NCBI GenBank assembly: GCA_040758375.1
Contig: JBFLWE010000016.1
Location: 10,563-74,562 of the forward strand
Direction of reading: 5' to 3'
Source: CAMLIZ01 sp040758375
GTDB taxonomy: Bacteria; Pseudomonadota; Gammaproteobacteria; Burkholderiales; Burkholderiaceae_C
Length of the DNA stretch: 64,000 nt
In this document: positions 7,949-16,481 of the stretch, one piece after another
Position numbering within the stretch: position 1 is the stretch's first letter
Layout of the letters: every line of letters starts with the position of its first letter
The notes under the pieces: model-generated
The model's input: the letters and a program-made list of their open reading frames with translations, nothing else
Database searches by the model: none
What the model was told of the DNA's origin: nothing
Made by a program: the position numbers and the translations under genes

Positions 7949-8862
7949 CATATCAGCAGGGGCATCAGGTAGTGGTCGAGCAGCAGCGCCGCGAACAGCA
8001 GCGACAGGTACACGATCGAGAAGCGGAAGGTGCGCCGGGCCAGTGCGTCGCTGTAGGCGCGCCAGAGCCGGAACGCATAGGCGATGAACAGCCCGCCCAG
8101 CACCAGGGCGGCCACCAGGTATGGCCAGCCGCTCATGCCGTAAACGAACGGCAGCAGCGTGCCGGCGAACAGCACCAGTGTGTACAGCAGCACGTGCAGG
8201 CGCGTGAACTCGTTGCCGTGGGTCACCGGCAGCATCGGCAGGCCCGAGCGGCGGTAGTCCTCGGCCCGGTACAGCGCCAGCGCCCAGAAGTGCGGCGGGG
8301 TCCACAGGAAGATGATGAGGCACAGCATCAGCGCCTCGGGGCCCACCTCGCCGCGCATCGCGGCCCAGCCCAGCACCGGCGGCATCGCGCCCGAAGCGCC
8401 GCCGATCACGATGTTCTGCGGCGTCATCGGCTTGAGCAGCAGCGTGTACACCACCGCATAGCCGACGAAGGTGGCGAAGGTGAGCCACATCGTCAGCGGG
8501 TTGACCCAGGCATACAGCAGCACGCTGCCGACCGTGCACAGCACCACCGAGAACAGCAGCGCCTGCGCCGAGGTGAGCTCGCCCTTGGCGGTGGGCCGCC
8601 ATGCGGTGCGCGCCATCTTCGCGTCGATGCGCTGCTCCACCAGGCAGTTGAAGGCCGCCGCGGCCGCGGCCACGAGCCAGATGCCGGCGGTGGCCGCCAG
8701 CGCCACGCGCAGGTCGGGCAGGCCGGGCTCGGCCAGCAGCATGCCGATCACCGCGCAGAACACGATCAGCTGCACCACGCGCGGCTTGGTCAGGGCGTAG
8801 TACTGCTTCAGGCGCGAGGCGGTCGCGACGGGCGGGGTGGAGGTGGCGGCGGTGTTGGCCAT
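7948..8862 (-). CDS. ctaB: Protoheme IX farnesyltransferase (heme O synthase)
   Basis: 304 residues with a short Thr/Ala-rich N-terminus followed by about nine hydrophobic helices. Aspartate-rich prenyltransferase motifs are visible: QRIDAKMARTAWRP around residue 75 and the YRAEDYRRSG loop around residue 195. The enzyme adds farnesyl diphosphate to heme B, giving heme O in the inner membrane, which CtaA converts to heme A. The gene follows ctaA on the same strand after 19 bases, the usual order. The symbol cyoE is also used for this family. Confidence 0.95.
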   Translation of the reverse strand: MANTAATSTPPVATASRLKQYYALTKPRVVQLIVFCAVIGMLLAEPGLPDLRVALAATAGIWLVAAAAAAFNCLVEQRIDAKMARTAWRPTAKGELTSAQALLFSVVLCTVGSVLLYAWVNPLTMWLTFATFVGYAVVYTLLLKPMTPQNIVIGGASGAMPPVLGWAAMRGEVGPEALMLCLIIFLWTPPHFWALALYRAEDYRRSGLPMLPVTHGNEFTRLHVLLYTLVLFAGTLLPFVYGMSGWPYLVAALVLGGLFIAYAFRLWRAYSDALARRTFRFSIVYLSLLFAALLLDHYLMPLLI

Positions 8863-8881
8863 GGCGGGGGAACCGGCGATT

Positions 8882-10039
8882 TTACGAAGCCGGGTGTGCC
8901 CGGGTGAGCGAAGGGGCCGGGCTGCCCACCCGCCGCGCCTGGTGCACGCGCACCGCCAGGCGGGTGAACAGCATCACCAGCACGGCGGCGCCCCCGGTGT
9001 GGGCCACGGCCGCGGCCAGCGGCCAGCCGAGCACGATGTTGGACACGCCCGTCAGCAGCTGCCAGCCCGCCACCGCGGCAAAACCCAGCGCGAAGCGCGC
9101 GGCCGCCGGGTCGCCGGTGCGGCGCAGCGCGAGCGCCAGCCCCAGCAGCGCCGCCAGCACGGCATAGGCGAGCAGCCGGTGCATGTAGTGGATGGCGGTG
9201 AGCGCCGGGAACGGCAGCCACTCGCCCGCGGCAGTGACCCCCAGGTCGCGGCGCAGCGTGAAGCCGTGGGCGAAGTCCATCTCCGGCCACCAGCGGCCCT
9301 GGCAGGTGGGGAAATCGGTGCACGCGAGCACCGCATAGTTGGTGCTGACCCAGCCGCCCAGCGCGATCTGCAGCACCGACAACGCCGCCACGGCGCCCAG
9401 CGCCCGGCGCAGGCCCGCCGGCAGCGCCAGCGGCCGAGGCTCGAAGGCCTGGTCCTGCGCGGCCAGCAGCACCAGCAGGGCCATGCCGCCGAGCAGGTGC
9501 AGCGTGACGATGGCCGGGTACAGCTTCATCGTGACGGTGAGCGCGCCGAAGGCCCCCTGCACGCACACCCACACCAGGGTGGCCGTGGCCCACCACGGCG
9601 AAGGGGCGGCGTGGTTGCCGCGGTGCCGCGCCTGGCGCCAGGCCACGATGCACAACACGGTGATCAGCGCGCCCACGGCAGTGGCGAGGTAGCGGTGGAT
9701 CATCTCCACCCAGGCCTTGCGCTGCGTGACCGGGCCGCTGGGCAGCGCAGTTTCCGCGGCGCGGATCTCGTGGTGCGCGCCCAGCGGCGTGGCCTGCCCA
9801 TAACAACCCGGCCAGTCGGGGCAGCCCAGGCCGGAGTCGGTGAGCCGCGTGAAGGCGCCGAACAGCACGAGGTCGAAGGTCAGGAACAGCGTGAGCACCG
9901 TCACCGCACGCCAGCGCGCCACCGGATGGCCCTGGCGCGAGCGTCGCACGATCCACAGCAGCGGCACCAGCGCGATGCAGGCGGCCAGCACCAGGATGCG
10001 CACCAGCGGCGCCAGGTCGACGAGCGCGTTGGGGTTCAT
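8882..10039 (-). CDS. ctaA: Heme A synthase, COX15/CtaA family
   Basis: 385 residues with eight predicted membrane helices. Two related four-helix halves are seen, with conserved His positions in MIHRYLATAVGALI, TLHLLGGMALLV and IHYMHRLLAYAVL that serve as heme ligands in the family. The loop SGLGCPDWPGCYGQ carries the Cys pair found in many members, and a second such loop is CTDFPTCQGRWWP. The enzyme oxidises the C8 methyl of heme O to a formyl group, giving heme A for the aa3 oxidase. It starts three bases after the upstream Sco-like gene. Confidence 0.95.
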   Translation of the reverse strand: MNPNALVDLAPLVRILVLAACIALVPLLWIVRRSRQGHPVARWRAVTVLTLFLTFDLVLFGAFTRLTDSGLGCPDWPGCYGQATPLGAHHEIRAAETALPSGPVTQRKAWVEMIHRYLATAVGALITVLCIVAWRQARHRGNHAAPSPWWATATLVWVCVQGAFGALTVTMKLYPAIVTLHLLGGMALLVLLAAQDQAFEPRPLALPAGLRRALGAVAALSVLQIALGGWVSTNYAVLACTDFPTCQGRWWPEMDFAHGFTLRRDLGVTAAGEWLPFPALTAIHYMHRLLAYAVLAALLGLALALRRTGDPAAARFALGFAAVAGWQLLTGVSNIVLGWPLAAAVAHTGGAAVLVMLFTRLAVRVHQARRVGSPAPSLTRAHPAS

Positions 10040-10042
10040 GGC

Positions 10043-10687
10043 TCAGCGGCCTGGCTTGTCCCAGCCGGCGGAAGCGCGCAGCAGCCGCTCGAGGTCGCGC
10101 TTGAGCTTGGCAGGGTCTGGCTCGGGTGGCGTGCGCATCATCCATTCGCCCATCGGGTCCACGATGTACAGCGACGCTTCCAGCGCATGGCCCGGTTCCG
10201 GCTGCAGCCACCGGCCCAGGGCCTCGGGCGTGGTGCGCAACACCGTGGTGGGCGGGTTGGCCAAGGCTTCGCGCAAGGCCGGCGACACCGGCGCCGCGTC
10301 GGTCACCAGCCAGAGCTTGTCGATGCGGTCGCGGTCCTTGCCCATCATCTCGCGCAGCTGGCGCTGCATGAACAGGCGCTGCTCGCAGGCGCTGTCGCAG
10401 GCGCCGCTGCCCACCGCGACCAGCAGCCACTGCCCCTTGAGCGCCGAGGGCGCCACCGCCTGGCCGTCCAGCGTGGTCAGCGGCAGCTGGGCCGGCAGGC
10501 TGCGCGTGGGCTGGACCAGCGTGCTGTAGTTGGTGCGGCCCTGCGGCCGGATCACGAAGTAGGTGAAGTACGACGCGATCACCGGCGCCGCGCACACCGC
10601 CAGCACCAGCACCATCTTCCAGCGCCCGCGGCGCACCCGCTGCTGGTCGCCGGCGCGCGCCGCATCAGGCAGCGAGTGCACGGTCAT
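10043..10687 (-). CDS. Membrane-anchored thioredoxin/SCO-like protein of the oxidase cluster
   Basis: 214 residues from the ATG at 10687, which begins one base after the SURF1 stop; an earlier ATG at 10741 would overlap SURF1. One membrane helix (about residues 23-43) leads into a periplasmic thioredoxin-like domain. The segment GACDSACEQ is a CxxxC motif as in SCO proteins, but I do not see a His exactly where SCO proteins have one. Such genes sit between SURF1 and ctaA in many Burkholderiales and are called hypothetical or cytochrome oxidase-associated. A redox or copper role in CuA assembly is inferred from position and fold. Confidence 0.75.
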   Translation of the reverse strand: MTVHSLPDAARAGDQQRVRRGRWKMVLVLAVCAAPVIASYFTYFVIRPQGRTNYSTLVQPTRSLPAQLPLTTLDGQAVAPSALKGQWLLVAVGSGACDSACEQRLFMQRQLREMMGKDRDRIDKLWLVTDAAPVSPALREALANPPTTVLRTTPEALGRWLQPEPGHALEASLYIVDPMGEWMMRTPPEPDPAKLKRDLERLLRASAGWDKPGR

Positions 10688-10688
10688 C

Positions 10689-11420
10689 TCAAGCGGCTCG
10701 CTGGCGGGCCAGCCGGGGACGGAGGAGTTGGAACCAGACATACAAACCCGCAATCAGGGCGGCCAGCGCGAACCATTGGAACGCGTAGCCATGGTGCTTG
10801 GACACGTCGACGGAGGGCTGCGGCCATTCGCGCAGCAGGCCGTCGGCCCCACCGAAAGACAGCTGCTGCACCGACAGCGGCCGCAAGGGCAGGCCGATCT
10901 CGCGGCCGAAGGCGTCGAGGTCGAGATTCTGCCGGATCGGCCCCGAGGCATCTTGCGCGAACTCGTACAGCCGCGAGGGCGGCGGTGCGATGCGGCCGGC
11001 CACCTCCACCCGGCCGGCCGGCGTGGGCACCGCCGGCAGCCGTGTGCGCTCGCGCGCATCGCGCGGCACCCAGCCGCGCTGCACCAGCACCGCATCGCCG
11101 GGCGCCAGCTCCAGCGGCGTCACGACGAAAAAGCCCGGGCGGCCTTGCATCTGGCGGTTGTCGAGGAACACGGTGCGCTCGGCCAGCCAGCGGCCCTGCA
11201 GCCGCACCGGGCGCCAGAACTGCCTCGCGGCGCCGGCTTCATCGCGCGCCAGCTCGGCGGCCGGCAGCGGCGGCAGCTTGCCGCGCGCCTCGATGGCCTG
11301 CGCCAGGCCGGTCTTCTGGGCCGCGCGTTCGAGCTGCCACACGCCCAGGCGCGCGGTGAGCGCCACGCCGGCCAAGGCCGCCAGCAGCACCATCGCGCGG
11401 CGCACGCGTTCGTTGCGCAT
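10689..11420 (-). CDS. SURF1 family cytochrome oxidase assembly protein
   Basis: 243 residues from the ATG at 11420; further upstream the frame is a shadow of the divergent gene. It shows the family layout: one helix near the N-terminus (about residues 8-28), a periplasmic domain, and one helix near the C-terminus (about 215-235) after the segment KHHGYAFQWFALA, typical of SURF1. The VLVQRGWVPRDAR segment is also conserved. In bacteria SURF1 helps insert heme A into subunit I. It heads the minus-strand block SURF1, Sco-like, ctaA, ctaB, SCO. Confidence 0.92.
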   Translation of the reverse strand: MRNERVRRAMVLLAALAGVALTARLGVWQLERAAQKTGLAQAIEARGKLPPLPAAELARDEAGAARQFWRPVRLQGRWLAERTVFLDNRQMQGRPGFFVVTPLELAPGDAVLVQRGWVPRDARERTRLPAVPTPAGRVEVAGRIAPPPSRLYEFAQDASGPIRQNLDLDAFGREIGLPLRPLSVQQLSFGGADGLLREWPQPSVDVSKHHGYAFQWFALAALIAGLYVWFQLLRPRLARQRAA

Positions 11421-11468
11421 CACCTGCGCGCGCGGAGCGCCGGGAGGGGGGTGAAATAATCGCCGGCC

Positions 11469-11693
11469 ATGAAAGCCATCCTCATCATCGCGCTGCTGCT
11501 CGTGCTGGCGGCGCTGGCCAGCGCAGGCGTCTTCATGCTGCGCAAGGACGACGCCGCGAGCGGCCCGCGCGACAAGAAGATGGCCCGCGCCCTGGCCGTC
11601 CGCGTCGGGCTTTCGGTGGCGCTGTTCCTGTTCATCCTCTTGTCCTGGCATTTCGGCTGGATCGAGCCCAAAGGCATACCCCTGTCGCGTTGA
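11469..11693 (+). CDS. Twin-transmembrane small protein, DUF2909-like
   Basis: 74 residues with two hydrophobic helices (about 3-24 and 46-66) separated by a basic cytoplasmic loop, FMLRKDDAASGPRDKKMARAL. This matches the short DUF2909 proteins often encoded beside SURF1 and coxC in beta- and gammaproteobacteria. The gene is divergent from SURF1 and followed at once by an intrinsic terminator, so it is probably monocistronic. Its biochemical role is not known. Confidence 0.75.
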   Translation: MKAILIIALLLVLAALASAGVFMLRKDDAASGPRDKKMARALAVRVGLSVALFLFILLSWHFGWIEPKGIPLSR

Positions 11694-11705
11694 CCCTCAA
11701 AGACA

Positions 11706-11726
11706 AAGCCGCCCCCAGGGCGGCTT
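11706..11726. terminator. Bidirectional intrinsic terminator between DUF2909 gene and ctaE
   Basis: Perfect 9-base stem AAGCCGCCC / GGGCGGCTT with a 3-base loop at 11715-11717. T-rich sequence follows on the plus strand, and A-rich sequence precedes it, so it can serve the plus-strand DUF2909 gene and the convergent minus-strand ctaE. Confidence 0.75.
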
Positions 11727-11756
11727 CGTTGCGGTCTTTCCGGGACAGGCCGGGGC

Positions 11757-12641
11757 TCACATCCAGTAAACGACGACGTACAGACCGAGCCACACCACGT
11801 CCACGAAGTGCCAGTACCACGCGGCGCCTTCGAAGCCGAAATGGCGGTCGGGGGTGAAGTGGCCCTTCATCAGGCGCAGCGTGATGAACAGCAGCATCAG
11901 CATGCCGACGAACACGTGGAAGCCGTGGAAGCCGGTGAGCATGAAGAAGGTGGAGCCGAAGATGCCGGAGCTGAGCTTGAGGTTCAGATCACGGTAGGCA
12001 TGCGCGTATTCATAGCCCTGCACCACCAGGAAGGTCGCGCCCAGCAGCACGGTGATCCACATCCAGAAGATCGTCTTGGCGCGCTGGTTGGCGATCAGCG
12101 CGTGGTGCGCGATGGTCAGCGTGACGCCCGAGGTGAGCAGCAAGCCGGTGTTGACCGTCGGCAGCGGCCATGGGCCGATGGTGCGGAAAGGCTCCACCGT
12201 GCCCGCGGGCGAGGCGGTCGCGCCGGCCTGCACGCTGGGCCAGATGGCCTTGAAATCGGGCCACAGGATCTGGTTGTCCAGGCTGCCCAGGCCGGGCACC
12301 GAGTACACGCGGGCCCAGAACAGCGCACCGAAGAAGGCGCCGAAGAACATCACCTCCGAAAAGATGAACCAGCTCATGCTCCAGCGGAACGAGGTGTCGA
12401 TGCGCTTGCTGTACAGACCGCCCTCGCTTTCGCCGATGGCGGTGCCGAACCAGCGGAAGATCACCACCGCCCACCAGGCCAGGCCGAAGAACAGCGAGTA
12501 GGCGCCCCACTGGTGGCCGTTGACCCACTGGCCCGCGCCCAGGATCACGAAAAACAGGCCGATGGCCGTGAGCACCGGATACGCCGAAGGCGGGGGCACG
12601 AAGTAGTAAGGCGTCTGCCCTTGATGCGTCGCTGCCGACAT
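11757..12641 (-). CDS. ctaE: Cytochrome c oxidase subunit III
   Basis: 294 residues with seven predicted helices. Family signatures include FSEVMFFGAFFGALFWARVYSV split over helix 3 (about residues 95-115), HHALIANQR, and the C-terminal GFHGFHVFVGMLML and AAWYWHFVDVVWLGLY segments. Subunit III stabilises proton uptake and the dioxygen path of the aa3 oxidase but carries no redox centre. It is the last structural oxidase gene on this strand. An intrinsic terminator lies 31 bases beyond its stop. Also called coxC. Confidence 0.95.
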   Translation of the reverse strand: MSAATHQGQTPYYFVPPPSAYPVLTAIGLFFVILGAGQWVNGHQWGAYSLFFGLAWWAVVIFRWFGTAIGESEGGLYSKRIDTSFRWSMSWFIFSEVMFFGAFFGALFWARVYSVPGLGSLDNQILWPDFKAIWPSVQAGATASPAGTVEPFRTIGPWPLPTVNTGLLLTSGVTLTIAHHALIANQRAKTIFWMWITVLLGATFLVVQGYEYAHAYRDLNLKLSSGIFGSTFFMLTGFHGFHVFVGMLMLLFITLRLMKGHFTPDRHFGFEGAAWYWHFVDVVWLGLYVVVYWM

Positions 12642-12676
12642 TGGTTTTCTCCTCGAACCGAAACTGTCTCGAAAAA

Positions 12677-12895
12677 CTAGCCCACCACCCAGCGCACCAC
12701 CGCGATCAGCACGCCGATGAAGACCAGCGCGGCCAGCACCCCGGCGATGACCACGTGGACCGGGTTGAGCTGGCTCACGTCCTTTTCATACTCGCTGGAC
12801 TTGCGCACCCCGAAGAACGACCAGGCCACCGCCTTCATCGTCTGCAGGAAGGAGCCCTTGCGCTGCACCGCGCCGCGCAGGCCGTCGCCGCCCAT
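12677..12895 (-). CDS. DUF2970 small membrane protein of the oxidase operon
   Basis: 72 residues. The ATG at 12895 overlaps the ctaG stop by one base (TGATG), so translation is probably coupled. After about 15 polar residues comes KAVAWSFFGVRKSSEYEKD, the conserved DUF2970 segment, then one membrane helix (about residues 48-70). DUF2970 genes regularly lie between ctaG and ctaE in this group. The function is unknown; the position points to oxidase assembly or stability. Confidence 0.8.
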   Translation of the reverse strand: MGGDGLRGAVQRKGSFLQTMKAVAWSFFGVRKSSEYEKDVSQLNPVHVVIAGVLAALVFIGVLIAVVRWVVG

Positions 12896-13479
12896 CACGA
12901 CTTCACTCCCTTGCCGTTCACCTCGAAGAAGGTGTACGACAGCGTGATCGTGGTCACGTCCTTGGGCAGCTTGCGGTCGATCACGAACACGACCGGCCAG
13001 CGCTTGCTCTCGCCGGGCTGCAGCGTGTACTCGTTGAAGCAGAAGCACTCGAGCTTGTTGAAGTGGGCCGAGGCCTGCTTGGGCGCGTAGCTGGGGATCG
13101 CCTGTGCCGACATCGCCCGGGCCTGGTCGTTGCGGAACTCGTACATCACCGTCATCACCTGGCCGGGATGCACCTGCACGAACGACTTCTCGGGCTTGAA
13201 GGTCCACGGGCCGCGGGCGTTGGCGTCGAGCTCCACCGTGATGGTGCGCGACAGGTCCACCTGGGTGTTGGCCGGGCCGCGCTCGCCCACGCGCTTGCCG
13301 GCCTCGCGCTCCGACAGGCTGAGCACGTTGATGCCCAGCGCCTCGCAGATCGACTGGTACACCGGCACCAGCGCGTAGCCGAAGCCGAACATCGCAACGG
13401 CGATCACCGCGAGCTTGCCCACCAGCGCCAGGTTGTCCCTGCGCAAGGCGGCGTTGTCGGGGTTCAAGTGCTGGCTCAC
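12895..13479 (-). CDS. ctaG: Cytochrome c oxidase assembly protein, copper chaperone Cox11/CtaG
   Basis: 194 residues: a short cytoplasmic N-terminus, one membrane helix (about 17-40) and a periplasmic immunoglobulin-like domain. The copper-binding motif CFCF occurs in KLECFCFNEYTLQPGE at about residue 115, with a further Cys-free family segment around VVFVIDRKLP. CtaG delivers copper to the CuB site of subunit I. It lies between the small assembly protein and the DUF2970 gene, downstream of ctaD as expected. Confidence 0.93.
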   Translation of the reverse strand: MSQHLNPDNAALRRDNLALVGKLAVIAVAMFGFGYALVPVYQSICEALGINVLSLSEREAGKRVGERGPANTQVDLSRTITVELDANARGPWTFKPEKSFVQVHPGQVMTVMYEFRNDQARAMSAQAIPSYAPKQASAHFNKLECFCFNEYTLQPGESKRWPVVFVIDRKLPKDVTTITLSYTFFEVNGKGVKS

Positions 13480-13494
13480 GCGGCTCGCGCCTCT

Positions 13495-13611
13495 TCAACG
13501 GCCGAACAGCAGGATCTTGGCCACGAAGCCGAGCGCGAACACCGCCGCCACCGACGCCAGGATCAGCGCGGTGCGCAGGTTCTTCTTGCGCTGCTCGGGG
13601 TTCGCGGCCAT
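13495..13611 (-). CDS. Cytochrome oxidase small assembly protein (38 residues)
   Basis: A short gene from ATG 13611 to TGA 13495. The protein has a basic N-terminus (NPEQRKKNLRTA) and a single membrane helix (ALILASVAAVFALGFVAKILLF), ending FGR. Small proteins of this size and pattern sit between ctaD and ctaG in many Burkholderiales and are annotated as cytochrome oxidase small assembly protein. It starts 22 bases after the ctaD stop and ends 15 bases before the ctaG start, filling an otherwise empty gap in the operon. The molecular role is not established. Confidence 0.8.
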   Translation of the reverse strand: MAANPEQRKKNLRTALILASVAAVFALGFVAKILLFGR

Positions 13612-13633
13612 GGATGCTGCCCGGTGCGACACG

Positions 13634-15262
13634 TCAGCCGATCACGCGCGTGGCCGTGGCGTCCAGCTTGGGCGGCTGCTCGAAGGTGTGGAAGGGTGCC
13701 GGCGACGGCACTTCCCACTCCAGGCCTTCGGCGCCTTCCCAGGGCTTCTGCGGCGCCTTCTCGCCCTTGCCGCGCATCATGGGCAGCACGACGAAGAAGA
13801 AGAAATACACCTGCGCCAGGCCGAAGGCCAGCGCCCCCAGCGAAGCCACCCAGTTGAAGTCAGCGAACTGCATCGGGTAGTCGGCATAGCGGCGCGGCAT
13901 GCCGGCCAGGCCCAGGAAGTGCATCGGGAAGAAGGTGACGTTGAACGCGATCAGCGACCACCAGAAGTGGATCTTGCCGCGCGTCTCGTTGTACATCACG
14001 CCGGTCCACTTGGGGCCCCAGTAGTACACGCCGGCGAACAGCGCATACAGCGAGCCGGCCACCAGCACGTAGTGGAAGTGCGCCACCACGTAGTAGGTGT
14101 CCTGCAGCTGGATGTCGATCGGCGCCATGGCCAGGATCAGCCCGGTGAAGCCGCCCATCGTGAACACGAAGATGAAGCCCACGGCGAACAGCATCGGGGT
14201 CTCGAAGGTCATCGAGCCGCGCCACATGGTGGCCACCCAGTTGAAGATCTTCACGCCCGTGGGCACCGCGATCAGCATGGTCGCGTACATGAAGAACAGC
14301 TGGCCCGTCACCGGCATGCCGGTGGTGAACATGTGGTGCGCCCACACGATGAACGACAGGATCGCGATCGACGCGGTGGCGTACACCATCGAGGTGTAGC
14401 CGAACAGCTTCTTGCGCGCGAAGGCCGGCACGACGGCGCTGATGATGCCGAACGCCGGCAGGATCATGATGTACACCTCGGGGTGGCCGAAGAACCAGAA
14501 GATGTGCTGGTACATCACCGGGTCGCCGCCGCCTTGCGCGGTGAAGAAGCTGGTGCCGAAATGACGGTCGGTCAGCGTCATCGTGATCGCGCCGGCCAGC
14601 ACCGGCATCACCGCGATCAGCAGGTAGGCGGTGATCAGCCAGGTCCAGGCGAACAGCGGCATCTTCATCAGCGTCATGCCGGGCGCGCGCATGTTCAGGA
14701 TGGTGACGATGATGTTGATCGAGCCCATGATCGAGCTGGCGCCCAGGATGTGCATCGCGAAGATGCCGGCGTCCATGCTCGGGCCCATCTGCAGCGTCAG
14801 CGGCGCATAGAGCGTCCAGCCCGCAGCCGGAGCGCCGCCGGGCATGAAGAAGCTGGCCACCAGCATGATGGCCGCGGGGATCATCAGCCAGAAGCTGAAG
14901 TTGTTCATGCGCGCGAAAGCCATGTCCGCCGCGCCGATCTGCAGCGGGATCATCCAGTTCGCGAAGCCCACGAAGGCCGGCATGATGGCGCCGAACACCA
15001 TGATCAGGCCGTGCATCGTGGTGAGCTGGTTGAACAGCTCGGGGTTCATGTACTGCAGGCCGGGCTGGAACAGCTCGAGCCGGATGCCCAGCGCCAGCAG
15101 GCCACCGACCATCAGCATCGTGAAGCTGAACAGCAGGTACAGCGTGCCGATGTCCTTGTGGTTGGTGGCGAACACCCAGCGCCGCCAGCCCGTGGGCGCA
15201 TGGTGGTCGTCGTGATGGTGGTCGTGCGCGTGGCCGGCCGGATGGTCGAGAACTGCACTCAT
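13634..15262 (-). CDS. ctaD: Cytochrome c oxidase subunit I
   Basis: 542 residues with twelve membrane helices. The heme-copper signature is clear: WFFGHPEVYIMILPAFG (about residue 250) holds the cross-linked His-Tyr pair and a CuB ligand, AHHMFTTGM the other CuB His ligands, and VAHFHYVLVAG the heme ligands near residue 380. This is the catalytic subunit of an A-type aa3 oxidase, reducing oxygen to water and pumping protons. It follows ctaC and precedes the small assembly gene and ctaG. Also called coxA. Confidence 0.97.
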   Translation of the reverse strand: MSAVLDHPAGHAHDHHHDDHHAPTGWRRWVFATNHKDIGTLYLLFSFTMLMVGGLLALGIRLELFQPGLQYMNPELFNQLTTMHGLIMVFGAIMPAFVGFANWMIPLQIGAADMAFARMNNFSFWLMIPAAIMLVASFFMPGGAPAAGWTLYAPLTLQMGPSMDAGIFAMHILGASSIMGSINIIVTILNMRAPGMTLMKMPLFAWTWLITAYLLIAVMPVLAGAITMTLTDRHFGTSFFTAQGGGDPVMYQHIFWFFGHPEVYIMILPAFGIISAVVPAFARKKLFGYTSMVYATASIAILSFIVWAHHMFTTGMPVTGQLFFMYATMLIAVPTGVKIFNWVATMWRGSMTFETPMLFAVGFIFVFTMGGFTGLILAMAPIDIQLQDTYYVVAHFHYVLVAGSLYALFAGVYYWGPKWTGVMYNETRGKIHFWWSLIAFNVTFFPMHFLGLAGMPRRYADYPMQFADFNWVASLGALAFGLAQVYFFFFVVLPMMRGKGEKAPQKPWEGAEGLEWEVPSPAPFHTFEQPPKLDATATRVIG

Positions 15263-15287
15263 GGGGGATTCCTTTTCGACGATCTCT

Positions 15288-16481
15288 TTACTTGGCGGCG
15301 GCTACCACTTCAGCCGGCTGCACGGTCTGGCCCGTCTTGTTGGACCAGTTGTTCTTCGTGTAGGTGACCACCGCGGCGATCTCGGTGGGCGACAACTGGC
15401 TCTTCCATGCCGGCATCGCGCCGTTCAGGCGGCCGTTGAGCACGACGTCGAGCGCCTTGGACTTGTCGGCATCCTGCACGAGCGCCGAGCCGTCCAGCGG
15501 CTTGATCGGGCCGGCGCCCTTGCCGTCGGGGCGGTGGCAGGCGGCGCAGTTGGCGGCATAGACCTTCTCGCCGCGGGCGATCAGGTCGGCCTGCGTCCAC
15601 ACCTTGTTCGGATCGTCGGCAGCGGCAGCCAGCGCCTTCTTCTTGTCGGCCACCCACTTGGAGTAGTCGTCGGCCGAGAGCACCTTCACGTGGATGGGCA
15701 TGTAGGCGTGTTCCTTGCCGCACAGCTCGGCGCACTGGCCGTAGTAGTCGCCGGGCGTCTCGGCGCGGAACCAGGTGTCGCGCACGAAGCCGGGGATCGC
15801 GTCCTGCTTGACGCCGAACGCCGGCACCATCCAGGCGTGGATCACGTCGTTGGCGGTGGTGATGATGCGGATCTTCTTGTTGACCGGCACCACCAGCGGG
15901 TTGTCCACCTTGAGCAGGTAGTCGTCGCCCTGCGGCTTGCCGGCGTCGGATGCCTCGCGCTGCGCCACGTCGAGGGTGGAGAGGAAGCCGATACCCTCGC
16001 CCTCGCCCTTGAGGTAGTCGTAGCCCCACTTCCACTGGTAGCCGGTGGCCTTGATCGTGAGGTCGGCGTTGGTGGTGTCCTTCATCGCCACCACGGCCTT
16101 GGTGGCCGGCAAGGCCATCAGGATCACGATCAGGAACGGCACCACGGTCCAGGCGATCTCGACCTTCACGCTCTCGTGGAAGTTGGCCGACTGGTGGCCC
16201 TTGGACTTGCGGTGCTTGATGATCGAATAAAACATCACGCCGAACACCGCCACGAAGATCAGCGTGCAGATGATCAGCATCATGTTGTGCAGCCAGATCT
16301 GCTCGGCCGCGATGCGCGTGACCGGCGGGTGCAGGTTGATCTGGTTCACCGCCGGCCCGCCAGGCAGGTCGTTGACGGCGAACGCACTCTGCGTGGCCAG
16401 CGCCGCACCCAGCGTCAGGAAGGCAGCTCCCACCCGGTTCCAGACCGTGCGGCCTGCAAGCGTTGTCGTGATGGTTTTCAT
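15288..16481 (-). CDS. ctaC: Cytochrome c oxidase subunit II with fused cytochrome c domain
   Basis: 397 residues from the ATG at 16481. It has a signal peptide, two membrane helices (about 65-90 and 110-130), a cupredoxin domain, and a C-terminal class I cytochrome c domain. The CuA site is seen as CAELCGKEHAYM (about residue 255), with all ligands present. The heme-attachment motif CAACH is at about residue 325, with a later Met (GAMPAW). The fused cytochrome marks a caa3-type arrangement. This is the first gene of the oxidase operon. Also called coxB. Confidence 0.96.
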   Translation of the reverse strand: MKTITTTLAGRTVWNRVGAAFLTLGAALATQSAFAVNDLPGGPAVNQINLHPPVTRIAAEQIWLHNMMLIICTLIFVAVFGVMFYSIIKHRKSKGHQSANFHESVKVEIAWTVVPFLIVILMALPATKAVVAMKDTTNADLTIKATGYQWKWGYDYLKGEGEGIGFLSTLDVAQREASDAGKPQGDDYLLKVDNPLVVPVNKKIRIITTANDVIHAWMVPAFGVKQDAIPGFVRDTWFRAETPGDYYGQCAELCGKEHAYMPIHVKVLSADDYSKWVADKKKALAAAADDPNKVWTQADLIARGEKVYAANCAACHRPDGKGAGPIKPLDGSALVQDADKSKALDVVLNGRLNGAMPAWKSQLSPTEIAAVVTYTKNNWSNKTGQTVQPAEVVAAAK

